A stretch of DNA of 11,875 nt from the NCBI GenBank assembly GCA_018262315.1, contig JAGSPS010000163.1, positions 1 to 11,875 of the forward strand. Direction: 5' to 3'. The notes below the pieces were generated by a model. The model did no database searches. It had not been told where the DNA came from and saw nothing but the letters and a program-made list of their open reading frames with translations. Made by a program: the position numbers and the translations under genes. The stretch is from Deltaproteobacteria bacterium. GTDB lineage: Bacteria > Myxococcota_A > UBA9160 > PR03. Shown here piece after piece: positions 1 through 6,961 of this stretch (its first letter is position 1; every line of letters starts with the position of its first letter).

Positions 1-54
1 ATCTCTGACTTCCCGGCGCGAAATGCAAGCGCCCCGCTTTCGAGCCCGGCGCGG

Positions 55-828
55 GTGCCCAACAGCCAACCGCGATTCGCCCCTCAGGCCCGACCGCGAA
101 CGGGACGATACCCGGAGCCGGTGGCCGCTCCCATCCATACGCTCGAAACGACGCAGGTCGCGCGCGAAGCGCTCGCGGAAGAGATCGCGCGGCTCGAGCT
201 GCTGCGGCGACTCGCGACGGGCGCTGCGCACACCCTCAACAATGCCTTCACGGCCATCCTCGGGGAAACGCTCTGCCTCGCCGATGAGCGCAAACACGAC
301 CCGCTCGTCTCCGAAGCGTGCGACCTGATCCAGGGCGAGGTCGAGCGCTGCGCGCGCCTCACCCGTTCGATCGCCGCGCGCGTGCAGCGACGCGAGAACG
401 TGCTGGAAGAGACCAACATCGCGGCGCTCGTGCGCGGACTCGAGCCGCTGCTGCGCGACACGGTGAGCCGCAGCGTGGCGATCGCCATCGAGGTGCCCGA
501 CGTCTGCGTCCTCGTGCGCGGCCCCGGCGAAGACCTCGAACTGCTGGTGCTGCTCGTCGCGCACCGGCTCGCCCATACCCCCGTCCGCGGCGCCGCGCTG
601 CACATCGCACTCGGCCCGTACGACGCGAAGAGCGCCGAGCTGTGTTTCGAATTGCGCGTCCCCGAGGAGACGCCGGCCGTGCAGCACACCGACCGCTCCT
701 GGGATTTGCTGGTCGCCGACGCCACCGACGTACTCGGCTCCCGTCACGGTGTGCGCGTCGTCAGCGGCGATGGCGACGGCCCGCCGTGCGTGCAGCTCCA
801 CTTCGAGATCGCGGACCTGACGCTCTGA
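55..828 (+). CDS. Histidine-kinase-like protein with degenerate ATPase half (start uncertain)
   Basis: A soluble protein of about 257 residues if started at GTG 55. The N-terminal 25 or so residues are basic and probably disordered. Residues about 40-115 look like the dimerisation and phosphotransfer helices of a histidine kinase, with an H-box-like segment AAHTLNNAFTAILG in which His59 would be the phosphoacceptor and Asn62-Asn63 follow as in NtrB-like kinases. The second half (about 120-257) has the length of an ATP-binding domain, but I find no N-box asparagine (the equivalent stretch reads LELLVLLVAHRLAH) and no glycine-rich G1/G2 boxes. It may therefore act as a phosphotransferase or a dimerising partner rather than as a kinase; ChpT-type proteins are a precedent for this architecture. 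No membrane segment is seen. The frame is open to the left edge of the window, so the real start may lie upstream, or at GTG 121. It converges on folK with a 3 bp gap. Confidence 0.6.
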   Translation: MPNSQPRFAPQARPRTGRYPEPVAAPIHTLETTQVAREALAEEIARLELLRRLATGAAHTLNNAFTAILGETLCLADERKHDPLVSEACDLIQGEVERCARLTRSIAARVQRRENVLEETNIAALVRGLEPLLRDTVSRSVAIAIEVPDVCVLVRGPGEDLELLVLLVAHRLAHTPVRGAALHIALGPYDAKSAELCFELRVPEETPAVQHTDRSWDLLVADATDVLGSRHGVRVVSGDGDGPPCVQLHFEIADLTL

Positions 829-831
829 GCC

Positions 832-1320
832 TCAGCGCGTCCACGCGCGAACCGCGTGCGGGTCGCGCACGCGCGCGGCGAGCGACTCGATCGACTCGCG
901 GAGTTGCGGGTGCACGAGATCCGGCGCCAGCGCGGCGAGCGGTTCGAGGATGAAGGCGCGCTCGGCGAGACGCGGGTGCGGCACGTTCAAGCCGGGCTCG
1001 TCCACGATGCGATCCCCGTAGAGCAGCAGATCGAGGTCTAGCGTTCGCGCGGCGTTGCGCGCGCCGCGTTCGCGCCCGGCCGCGCGTTCGATCGCGAGCA
1101 GCGCGTCGAGCAGCGCGCGCGGCGCGAGCGCCGTCGCGACGCGAACGACGGCGTTCAGGTACGCGCCCTGCGGCGGAGGACCGACCGGATCGGTCTCGAA
1201 GATCGGCGACAGCGCCGCGATCCGAGTGTCCGGCAGGGCGGCGAGAGAGCGCAGCGCAAAGTCGAGCTGCGCCGCGCGGTCGCCGAGGTTGGTGCCGATC
1301 GAGACGTACGCCTGGTTCAC
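832..1320 (-). CDS. folK: 2-amino-4-hydroxy-6-hydroxymethyldihydropteridine diphosphokinase (HPPK)
   Basis: FolK transfers pyrophosphate from ATP to 6-hydroxymethyl-7,8-dihydropterin in the cytoplasm, the step before dihydropteroate synthase in folate synthesis. The 162-residue product has the usual length and signatures: YVSIGTNLGDR near the N terminus, FETDPVG at 41-47, YLNAVV at 54-59, and the metal-binding RTLDLDLLLYGD with Asp95 and Asp97, which align with the catalytic Asp95/Asp97 of E. coli HPPK. Arg92 and VPHPRLAERAFILEPL (113-128) are also typical. The GTG start at 1320 overlaps the stop of the upstream cation-transporter gene in a GTGA, implying coupled translation. The frame extends further upstream, but the family begins at this valine/methionine. 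No other folate gene is in the window, so the partnership with the transporter looks positional. Confidence 0.95.
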   Translation of the reverse strand: MNQAYVSIGTNLGDRAAQLDFALRSLAALPDTRIAALSPIFETDPVGPPPQGAYLNAVVRVATALAPRALLDALLAIERAAGRERGARNAARTLDLDLLLYGDRIVDEPGLNVPHPRLAERAFILEPLAALAPDLVHPQLRESIESLAARVRDPHAVRAWTR

Positions 1321-2366
1321 CCGCCGACCTTGACGCGCTCGATCGGCGTGCCGGTGTCGAGCGTCTCGTCGCTGCGCGTGGCGTGATCGACCGTGAAGGG
1401 CTGCATCCCCGCGCACGGCACGAAACGCACGCTGCACGGTTCCATCGCGCAGGCCGCGCAGTGGCGCGACCGGCAGGGGTCGAAGTGCGTGATCACGTCA
1501 CCGGGTCGGCGCGTCGCGGCGAGCACCGCCTGCTCGACCTGATCGTCGATGTCGTGCAGGCGGTCGGCGTCGAAATACCGCGGCACCACCATGTGCAGGT
1601 CCACGTGCTCGACCGAACCGGAACGCCACGAGCGCAGGCTGTGCGTGTCGATCCACCACGGCTCACGCCGCACTTCGAGCGCCTTCACCATCTCCTCGAG
1701 CGAAGCCGGGTCCGCTTCGTCCATCAGTCCACCGATCGCCTGGCGCGACAGCTGCCAGCCGGTCCCCAGGATCTGCGCGGCCACGATCAATGCGACGACC
1801 GGGTCGATGATCGAGAGACCCGTGATCCACACGAGCGCCAGACCGATGATCACCCCGACGCTCGTCGCGACGTCCGTGAGCAGGTGGCGGCCGTCCGCCA
1901 CCAGCGCGAGCGAATGCACGCGCCGGCCGACGCGGATCACGTGCACGCCGATCGCCGCGTTCGCCGCCGTCGCGGCCGTGACGAGCACGAGGCCCAGGTC
2001 GAGACTGCGCAGCTCCACCCCGCGGATCATCTGCCGGATCGCCTCGATGCCGATCAACACCGCCGCGACCGCGATCAGCGTGCCTTCGACGCCGGCCGAG
2101 AAGAATTCCACCTTGCCGTGTCCGTAGGGATGATTGCGATCTGCCGGCTGCGACGAGAGGTACAGGCTGTAGAGCAGCAGCGAGCCGGCCGCGACGTTCA
2201 CGAACGATTCGAGCGCGTCCGAGAACACCGCCGTCGAGCCGGTGAGTTGCCAGGCGGCGAGCTTCGCGCCGAGCACCGCGATCCCGCCCACCAGCGCGAG
2301 TCGCCCCGCGCGCAGGCGCACGCCGTGTTCGAGCGGACTGGCGTGGTCATCGTCCATTTCGCGCAT
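1317..2366 (-). CDS. Cation diffusion facilitator family transporter with Cys-rich C-terminal tail
   Basis: A 349-residue inner-membrane metal/proton antiporter of the CDF family, which exports divalent cations such as Zn2+, Fe2+ or Mn2+. Hydrophobic segments lie at about 23-40, 55-70, 92-110, 123-143, 168-182 and 186-200, giving the usual six helices. The TM2 motif FSDALESFVNV (Asp50) and the TM5 motif HLLTDV (His161, Asp165) are the expected metal-site positions; TM2 has Ser54 where many Zn transporters have a second Asp. HPYGHGKVEF (79-88) is the family's conserved loop. A cytoplasmic domain (about 205-295) follows with the pattern SVEHVDLHMVVP. The tail beyond residue 297 is unusual: five cysteines at 298, 303, 306, 311 and 318. 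The metal cannot be named from sequence. The ATG at 2366 is taken as the start, with a second ATG at 2357; neither has a strong Shine-Dalgarno site. The gene is divergent from the aminotransferase across 46 bp. Confidence 0.9.
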   Translation of the reverse strand: MREMDDDHASPLEHGVRLRAGRLALVGGIAVLGAKLAAWQLTGSTAVFSDALESFVNVAAGSLLLYSLYLSSQPADRNHPYGHGKVEFFSAGVEGTLIAVAAVLIGIEAIRQMIRGVELRSLDLGLVLVTAATAANAAIGVHVIRVGRRVHSLALVADGRHLLTDVATSVGVIIGLALVWITGLSIIDPVVALIVAAQILGTGWQLSRQAIGGLMDEADPASLEEMVKALEVRREPWWIDTHSLRSWRSGSVEHVDLHMVVPRYFDADRLHDIDDQVEQAVLAATRRPGDVITHFDPCRSRHCAACAMEPCSVRFVPCAGMQPFTVDHATRSDETLDTGTPIERVKVGG

Positions 2367-2412
2367 TGTAACGCCGCAATCTGCGCGAACGCGCAGCTGT
2401 TAGAATGCGCGC
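2367..2412. promoter_or_regulatory. Divergent intergenic promoter region with inverted repeat
   Basis: This 46 bp gap separates the divergent cation-transporter and aminotransferase starts. It holds a perfect inverted repeat, CTGCGC at 2381-2386 and GCGCAG at 2391-2396, around a 4-base centre. It also has a -10-like TAGAAT at 2401-2406 on the plus strand, placed so that transcription would start at about 2412-2414, on or beside the GTG start of the aminotransferase. No good -35 box is seen at the standard spacing. The repeat could be a repressor or activator site serving both genes. This is a pattern reading only. Confidence 0.45.
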
Positions 2413-3690
2413 GTGTCGGCTCCGCGCACGCTCCCGCCCGCCCTCCAGACCGCGATCCCGGGACCGCGTTCGCGCGCGCTGGCGGAGCGACTCGCGCGCG
2501 TCGAGTCGCGCAACGTGACGTGCCTCGACCCGGCGCCGCCCATCTTCTGGGAGCGCGCCGCGGCCGCCAACGTCTGGGACGTCGACGGCAACCGCTTCGT
2601 CGATCTCGGCGCCGGCTTTGGCGTCGCCAACGCGGGGCACGCGCACCCGCGCGTGGTGGCCGCCGTCCGCGAACAGAGCGGGCGCCTGCTGCACGGCATG
2701 GGCGACGTGCACCCGTCCGCCGTGAAGGTCGAATTGCTCGAGCGACTCGCGGCGCTGTTTCCGGGAGGCGGCGAGGCGCGGGCGGTGCTCGGCTCGTCGG
2801 GCTCGGACGCCGTCGAGATCGCGCTGAAGACGGCGTCGATCGCGACCGGCCGCGCGGGCGTCGTGGCGTTCGATGGCGCCTACCACGGGCTCGCGCTGGG
2901 CGCGCTCGATGCCACCTTCCGCCCCGCGTTCCGCGAACCTTTCGCCGCGCGGCTCCCGCACGCGACCGTCTTCGCGCGTTTCGGCGACGCCGCCGACGCG
3001 GCGCGCGCGGCGCGCGCATCGCGCGTCCCGATCGGCGCGGTGCTGGTCGAACCGATCCAGGGTCGCGGCGGAGAACGCATTCCGCCGGGCGGCTTCCTCA
3101 CCGCACTGCGCGCGCTTTGCGATCGCGAGGGCTGGCTGCTGATCGCCGACGAGGTCTACACCGGCTTCGGACGCACCGGCCGCTGGTTTGCGTGTGAACA
3201 TGAAGGCGTCGCGCCGGACCTGCTCTGCGTCGGCAAGGGCCTCGCCTCGGGCATGCCGATTTCCGCGTGCATCGGAACCAAGACCGTGATGGACGCCTGG
3301 CCGCCCACCCGCGGCGAGGCGCTGCACACCCAGACCTTCCTCGGCCATCCGCCCGGCTGCGCCGCGGCGCTCGCCTCGATCGCGGTGATCGAGGAGGAGA
3401 AGCTGGTCGAGCGGGCGGCGGAACTCGGCGGCGCCGCGCTCGCGCAATTGCGCGCGCGGCTCGCGGGTCGCAGCGGCGTCGCCGACGTGCGCGGTCGCGG
3501 CCTGCTGCTCGCCATCGAGTGCGACACTCCAGAGCGTTCGCACCGCACGTGCGACGAAGCGCTGCGGCGCGGCGTGATCGTCGTGCCGTCGGGCGACGAC
3601 GGCCGCGTGATCGCCGTGACGCCGCCGCTCTCGATCGACGCCGATGCGCTCGCCGCTGCGCTCGACGGGTTGGCGGAGTGCATCGCGTGA
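2413..3690 (+). CDS. PLP-dependent class III aminotransferase
   Basis: A 425-residue fold-type I, class III (omega/4-aminobutyrate/glutamate-semialdehyde-like) aminotransferase of the usual family length. Visible signatures are WDVDGNRFVDLGAGFGVANAGHAHP (about 56-80), a phosphate-binding GSSGSDAVEIALK beginning at Gly127, the aromatic AYHG pair Tyr157-His158 that stacks on PLP, LIADEVYTGFGRTG with Asp246 contacting the pyridine nitrogen, and CVGKGLASG with Lys275 as the Schiff-base lysine. These enzymes usually exchange the amino group between an amine or amino acid and an aldehyde or keto acid. The GTG start at 2413 sits 7 bases after a TAGAAT box and has no Shine-Dalgarno site, so the message may be leaderless. 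Its stop overlaps the start of the LuxE-LuxC fusion in a GTGA, so the two are probably translated together. The natural inference is that it aminates the aldehyde made by that protein. The substrate is unknown. Confidence 0.92.
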   Translation: MSAPRTLPPALQTAIPGPRSRALAERLARVESRNVTCLDPAPPIFWERAAAANVWDVDGNRFVDLGAGFGVANAGHAHPRVVAAVREQSGRLLHGMGDVHPSAVKVELLERLAALFPGGGEARAVLGSSGSDAVEIALKTASIATGRAGVVAFDGAYHGLALGALDATFRPAFREPFAARLPHATVFARFGDAADAARAARASRVPIGAVLVEPIQGRGGERIPPGGFLTALRALCDREGWLLIADEVYTGFGRTGRWFACEHEGVAPDLLCVGKGLASGMPISACIGTKTVMDAWPPTRGEALHTQTFLGHPPGCAAALASIAVIEEEKLVERAAELGGAALAQLRARLAGRSGVADVRGRGLLLAIECDTPERSHRTCDEALRRGVIVVPSGDDGRVIAVTPPLSIDADALAAALDGLAECIA

Positions 3691-6002
3691 GCGCGGACCC
3701 CCGGCGCGCCTCGCTCGACGCGCGCACGCTCGCCTGGCTGCGCGAGTCGCCCCAGAGCTGGCGCTGCGACGAAGCGCGCTTCGCTTCGCTCGCCCTCGAC
3801 CTCTTCGCCTTCCAGTTCCAGCACTGCGCGCCCTACCGACGGTTCTGTGAGCGCCGTGGGCGTATGCCCGAGCGCGTCGCGCAGTGGCGCGAGATCCCGG
3901 CGGTGCCGGCGGGCGCCTTCAAGGAGATGGCGCTGCGCAGCTTCCCAGCCGAGTGCGAGGCGCACGTGTTCCGCACCAGCGGCACCAGCGGCGAGCGGCG
4001 CGGCGCACTGCGCCTCGACACCCTCGAACTCTACGAGGCGTCGCTGCTGGCAGCTTTCCTGCGCGGCGTGCTACCGGATCTCGCGCCCGGTGAGCGCGCG
4101 CGCATCCGCGTGCTCGCGCCGTCGCCGCGCGAGGCGCCCGACTCGTCGCTCTCCCACATGTTCGGCGTGGTACTCCGCGAACTCGGCGACACGGCGAGCG
4201 GCTTCGACGTGCAAGCCGGCGCGCTGCAAGTCGACGGACTCGTCGCCGCGCTCGAGAAGGCGACGGCCGATGGTGTCGCCGTCGCGCTGTGCGGCACCGC
4301 GTTCGCGTTCGTCCACCTGCTCGACGCGTTCGCCGAACGCGGAGCGCGCATCCCCCTGCCGCCCGCTTCGCGCGTGATGGAGACGGGCGGCTTCAAGGGT
4401 CGCGCGCGAGAGATGTCGCGCGACGCGCTCTACCAGGGCATCGGGCACGCACTCGCGGTGGCGCCCGAGCGGATCGTCAACCAGTACGGGATGACGGAAC
4501 TCGGTTCGCAGTTCTACGACTCGGTGCTCGGCGATCCGGGCCGCGCGCGGCGCAAGCTCGCTCCGCCCTGGACACGCGTGCGTCTCGTCGATCCCGAGAC
4601 GACGGGCGGCGATGCGCGGCCCGGCGCGGCCGGCGTCGTCACGATCTTCGACCTCGCCAACACCGGCAGCGTGCTCGCGATCCAGACCGCCGACCTCGGA
4701 CGCGCGATCGAGGACGGCTTCGAGGTGATCGGGCGCGAGCCCGGCGCCGAGGCGCGCGGCTGCTCGATCGCGGCCGACGAGATGCTGGCGGCCGACGTGC
4801 ACGCCGCGCTCGCCGACGTGCTCGACGCGTGGTGCGCCCCGGCTTCGCCGTGGCAGAGTGCGCTCGCCGACGCGCTGCCGGCGGTCAGCGGCTACTCGGT
4901 CGAGATGGTGCGCGAGGGACTCGCACGCGGACTCGCTCCCTACACCGGCAGCGCCCTGCACGCACTCGTGCGCGACGAGCTGGGCGGCCCCGAGCGACAG
5001 GACGCAATGCGCGGCCCGCGCGTCGACGGCTTCGCCTGCGCGGCGACCGTGCTCGCCGGCGCGATCCCGCTGCCCGCAATTGTTGCGATCAGCGCACCGC
5101 TCGCGCTGCGCACCCCCGTGCTGGTGAAGCCGTCGATGCACGATCCCGTGTCGGCGGCGCTCTTCGCGCGCTCTCTCGCGGCGCGCGACCCGCTGCTCGG
5201 CGCCTGCGTCGAGATCGCGACATTCCATCGCGACGACGCCGAGAGCCTCGCCGCGCTGTGCGAGGCGGAGTGCGTCGTCGCGAATGGCTCGGACGCCGCC
5301 GTCGCCGCGATCGGTCGCTGCTTCGAAGTGTCGCGCGCGTACGCCGCGGCGGCGCCGCGCCGCTTCGTCGGCTATGGCCATCGCTTCTCGCTGGCGATGC
5401 TCGGTTCGGACGCGACGCGCGGCGGCGCGCTCGCGCGGGCGGCCGCGGCGCTCGCACGCGACGTCGCGCTCTGGGACCAGCTCGGCTGCCTGTCTCCGCT
5501 CGCGGTGTACGTCGTCGGCGCCGACCGCGGTGCGGCCGGGCGCGTCGCGGAAGCGCTCGCCGGCGCGCTCGCCGCGGCCGAGGAACGCTGGCCGCGTGGA
5601 CGCATCGAGCCCACCGTCGCCGCGGCGATCGCACGCGAGCGCGCCGAAGCGGAGATGCGCGACGCGACGGTCCTTGCCGCGCGCGGCACCGAGTGGAGCG
5701 TCGTCTGCGAAGCCGACGCGCAGCGCCGCGGCGCGCCGCTACACCGCTTCGTGCGCGTGCTGCCGAGCGCCAGCGTCACGACCTGTTTGGCGGCGCTGCG
5801 ACCGCAGGGCGGGCAGCTCGCGGCGGTCGCGCTGGCGGGCTTCGGCGCGGATGCGTCCGAGATCGGCGCCGCCCTCGCCGAAATGGGTGCGTCGCGCGTC
5901 TGCACGCCGGGCGCGATGCAGTCGCCGCCGCTCGGCTGGCCGCGCGACAACCTGCGCGTGCTGCTTCCGCTCGCGCGCTTCGGCGATCTCGAGTGTGAGT
6001 AG
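3687..6002 (+). CDS. LuxE-LuxC fusion: acyl-protein synthetase/acyl-CoA reductase
   Basis: A 771-residue two-domain protein. Residues 1 to about 368 match LuxE acyl-protein synthetases: LFAFQFQHCAPYRRFCERRG, the IPAVPAGAFKE motif, the phosphate-binding FRTSGTSGERRG (TSGTSG at 97-102), SSLSHMFGVV, NQYGMTELGSQFYD and a terminal GREPGAEARGCSIA. Cys359 there corresponds to the cysteine that carries the acyl group in LuxE (Cys364 in Photobacterium, from memory). Residues about 370-771 match LuxC acyl reductases: PLPAIVAISAPLALRTPVLVKPS, then WDQLGCLSPLAVYV with Cys601 as the thioester nucleophile, followed by an alpha/beta NADPH-binding remainder. LuxE proteins are about 370 residues and LuxC about 480, so the LuxC half appears shortened at its N terminus. 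Joined, the protein should activate a carboxylic acid with ATP and reduce the acyl group to an aldehyde with NADPH. The GTG at 3687 gives a 4 bp overlap with the aminotransferase; GTG 3678 is an alternative. Chain length and nature of the acid are unknown. Confidence 0.88.
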   Translation: MSADPRRASLDARTLAWLRESPQSWRCDEARFASLALDLFAFQFQHCAPYRRFCERRGRMPERVAQWREIPAVPAGAFKEMALRSFPAECEAHVFRTSGTSGERRGALRLDTLELYEASLLAAFLRGVLPDLAPGERARIRVLAPSPREAPDSSLSHMFGVVLRELGDTASGFDVQAGALQVDGLVAALEKATADGVAVALCGTAFAFVHLLDAFAERGARIPLPPASRVMETGGFKGRAREMSRDALYQGIGHALAVAPERIVNQYGMTELGSQFYDSVLGDPGRARRKLAPPWTRVRLVDPETTGGDARPGAAGVVTIFDLANTGSVLAIQTADLGRAIEDGFEVIGREPGAEARGCSIAADEMLAADVHAALADVLDAWCAPASPWQSALADALPAVSGYSVEMVREGLARGLAPYTGSALHALVRDELGGPERQDAMRGPRVDGFACAATVLAGAIPLPAIVAISAPLALRTPVLVKPSMHDPVSAALFARSLAARDPLLGACVEIATFHRDDAESLAALCEAECVVANGSDAAVAAIGRCFEVSRAYAAAAPRRFVGYGHRFSLAMLGSDATRGGALARAAAALARDVALWDQLGCLSPLAVYVVGADRGAAGRVAEALAGALAAAEERWPRGRIEPTVAAAIARERAEAEMRDATVLAARGTEWSVVCEADAQRRGAPLHRFVRVLPSASVTTCLAALRPQGGQLAAVALAGFGADASEIGAALAEMGASRVCTPGAMQSPPLGWPRDNLRVLLPLARFGDLECE

Positions 6003-6040
6003 CGGAGCGAAGAGAGGCGCTAGGCTGGGCGCGAATAGTC

Positions 6041-6046
6041 GGAGGA
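6041..6046 (+). promoter_or_regulatory. Strong Shine-Dalgarno site of the LLM gene
   Basis: GGAGGA lies 4 bases before the ATG at 6051, the best ribosome binding site on the plus strand in this part of the window. It fixes the LLM start and shows that the gene does not depend on coupling to the LuxE-LuxC gene, which ends 48 bp upstream. I see no clear terminator or promoter in those 48 bp, so read-through transcription from the aminotransferase operon remains possible. Confidence 0.7.
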
Positions 6047-6050
6047 AGCC

Positions 6051-6926
6051 ATGCGCATCGGTCTCCAGATCCCGAGTTTCACGTGGCCCGGCGGTGCGAG
6101 CGCGATCCGCAGCGGGCTCGCCGAGGTCGCGCGCAGCGCAGAAGAGGCCGGTTTCCATTCGATCTGGGTGATGGACCACTTCTTCCAGATCCCGATCGTC
6201 GGCCCGGCCGAACAGGAGATGCTCGAGGGCTACAGCGCACTCTCGTATCTCGCGGGCATCACCGAGCGCGTGAAGCTCGGCACGCTCGTGACGGGCGTCA
6301 CCTACCGGCATCCGGGCGTACTCGCGAAGACGGTCACCACGCTCGACGTACTCTCGGGCGGTCGCGCGTATCTCGGGATCGGTGCGGCCTGGTTCGACCG
6401 CGAGCACCACGGCCTCGGCGTCCCGTTCCCGCCGCTCAAGGAGCGCTTCGAGCGCCTCGAGGAAACGCTGCAGATCGTCAAGCAGTTCTGGTCGGGAGCG
6501 GCGCGTCCCTACGAGGGCCGGCACTACCAGCTCGCCGAGACGCTGAACGTACCGCCGCCGCTCGCACAGCCGCACCCGCCAATTCTCATTGGCGGCATCG
6601 GCGAGAAGAAGACGCTGCGGCTCGTCGCGCAGTACGCCGACGCCTGCAATCTCTTCGCGTTCATCGGGCGCGATGCGCTGCGCCACAAGCTCGACGTGCT
6701 GAAGCGCCACTGCGACGACGCCCGCCGCCCCTACGACGAGATCGAGAAGAGCGTCCTCGGCACGGTGCGTCTCGACAAGCAGGGCCCGGCGGACGTCGTC
6801 GCGAAGTGTCGCGAGCTGGCGGCGCTCGGCATCCAGCACGTCATCTACAGCTTCCCGGACGTGCACGAGATCGCGCCGCTGCGGATCTTCGGCAAGGAAG
6901 TGATCCCGGCGGTCGCCGAACTCTGA
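6051..6926 (+). CDS. LLM-class (luciferase-like) flavin/F420-dependent oxidoreductase
   Basis: A 291-residue member of the bacterial luciferase-like monooxygenase superfamily, a TIM barrel using FMN or coenzyme F420. The pattern looks more like the F420-dependent branch than like LuxA: RIGLQIPSFTWPG at the start, FHSIWVMDHFFQIP (35-48), VKLGTLVTGVTYRHPGVLAK (74-93), LSGGRAYLGIGAAWFDREH (101-119) and a cofactor-phosphate loop PPILIGGIGEKKTLRLVAQY (176-195). The length is below LuxA (about 355 residues), and I do not see luxB, luxD or luxG, so light production is not supported. The start at ATG 6051 follows a strong GGAGGA. The gene lies 48 bp after the LuxE-LuxC fusion on the same strand and could oxidise the aldehyde or amine product. 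Genes of this superfamily are numerous in such genomes, so proximity alone is weak evidence. Confidence 0.88.
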   Translation: MRIGLQIPSFTWPGGASAIRSGLAEVARSAEEAGFHSIWVMDHFFQIPIVGPAEQEMLEGYSALSYLAGITERVKLGTLVTGVTYRHPGVLAKTVTTLDVLSGGRAYLGIGAAWFDREHHGLGVPFPPLKERFERLEETLQIVKQFWSGAARPYEGRHYQLAETLNVPPPLAQPHPPILIGGIGEKKTLRLVAQYADACNLFAFIGRDALRHKLDVLKRHCDDARRPYDEIEKSVLGTVRLDKQGPADVVAKCRELAALGIQHVIYSFPDVHEIAPLRIFGKEVIPAVAEL

Positions 6927-6939
6927 GTCGTTCGGCGAC

Positions 6940-6961
6940 GCGCCGGTTCGCGCTGCGGCGC
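6940..6961. repeat. Short inverted repeat between convergent genes
   Basis: GCGCCG at 6940-6945 and CGGCGC at 6956-6961 form a 6 bp perfect stem with a 10-base loop in the gap between the convergent LLM and lipoprotein genes, just touching the latter's stop codon. No T-run follows on either strand, so this is at best a weak or factor-dependent termination structure. In DNA this GC-rich, such a stem is also expected by chance. Confidence 0.25.

Noticed and set aside
2366..2371. TTGTAA as the -35 box for the aminotransferase promoter
   Set aside because: It lies 29 bases before the TAGAAT box, far outside the usual 16-18 base spacing.
1383..3197. A 604-codon plus-strand open frame across the transporter and aminotransferase
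   Set aside because: Low-complexity Arg/His/Asp-rich translation running antisense to the transporter and out of frame with the aminotransferase. Both real genes have clear motifs.
4289..5998. Long arginine-rich open frames overlapping the LuxE-LuxC gene on both strands
   Set aside because: They are by-products of the high GC at third positions. The translations are arginine/alanine-rich without family motifs, while the chosen frame has clear LuxE and LuxC motifs throughout.
6051..6926. True bacterial luciferase alpha subunit (LuxA)
   Set aside because: The protein is about 60 residues shorter than LuxA, matches the F420/FMN oxidoreductase pattern, and has no LuxB partner.
6940..6961. Intrinsic terminator between the LLM and lipoprotein genes
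   Set aside because: A 6 bp stem is present, but no T-run follows it on either strand, so I list it only as a weak repeat.
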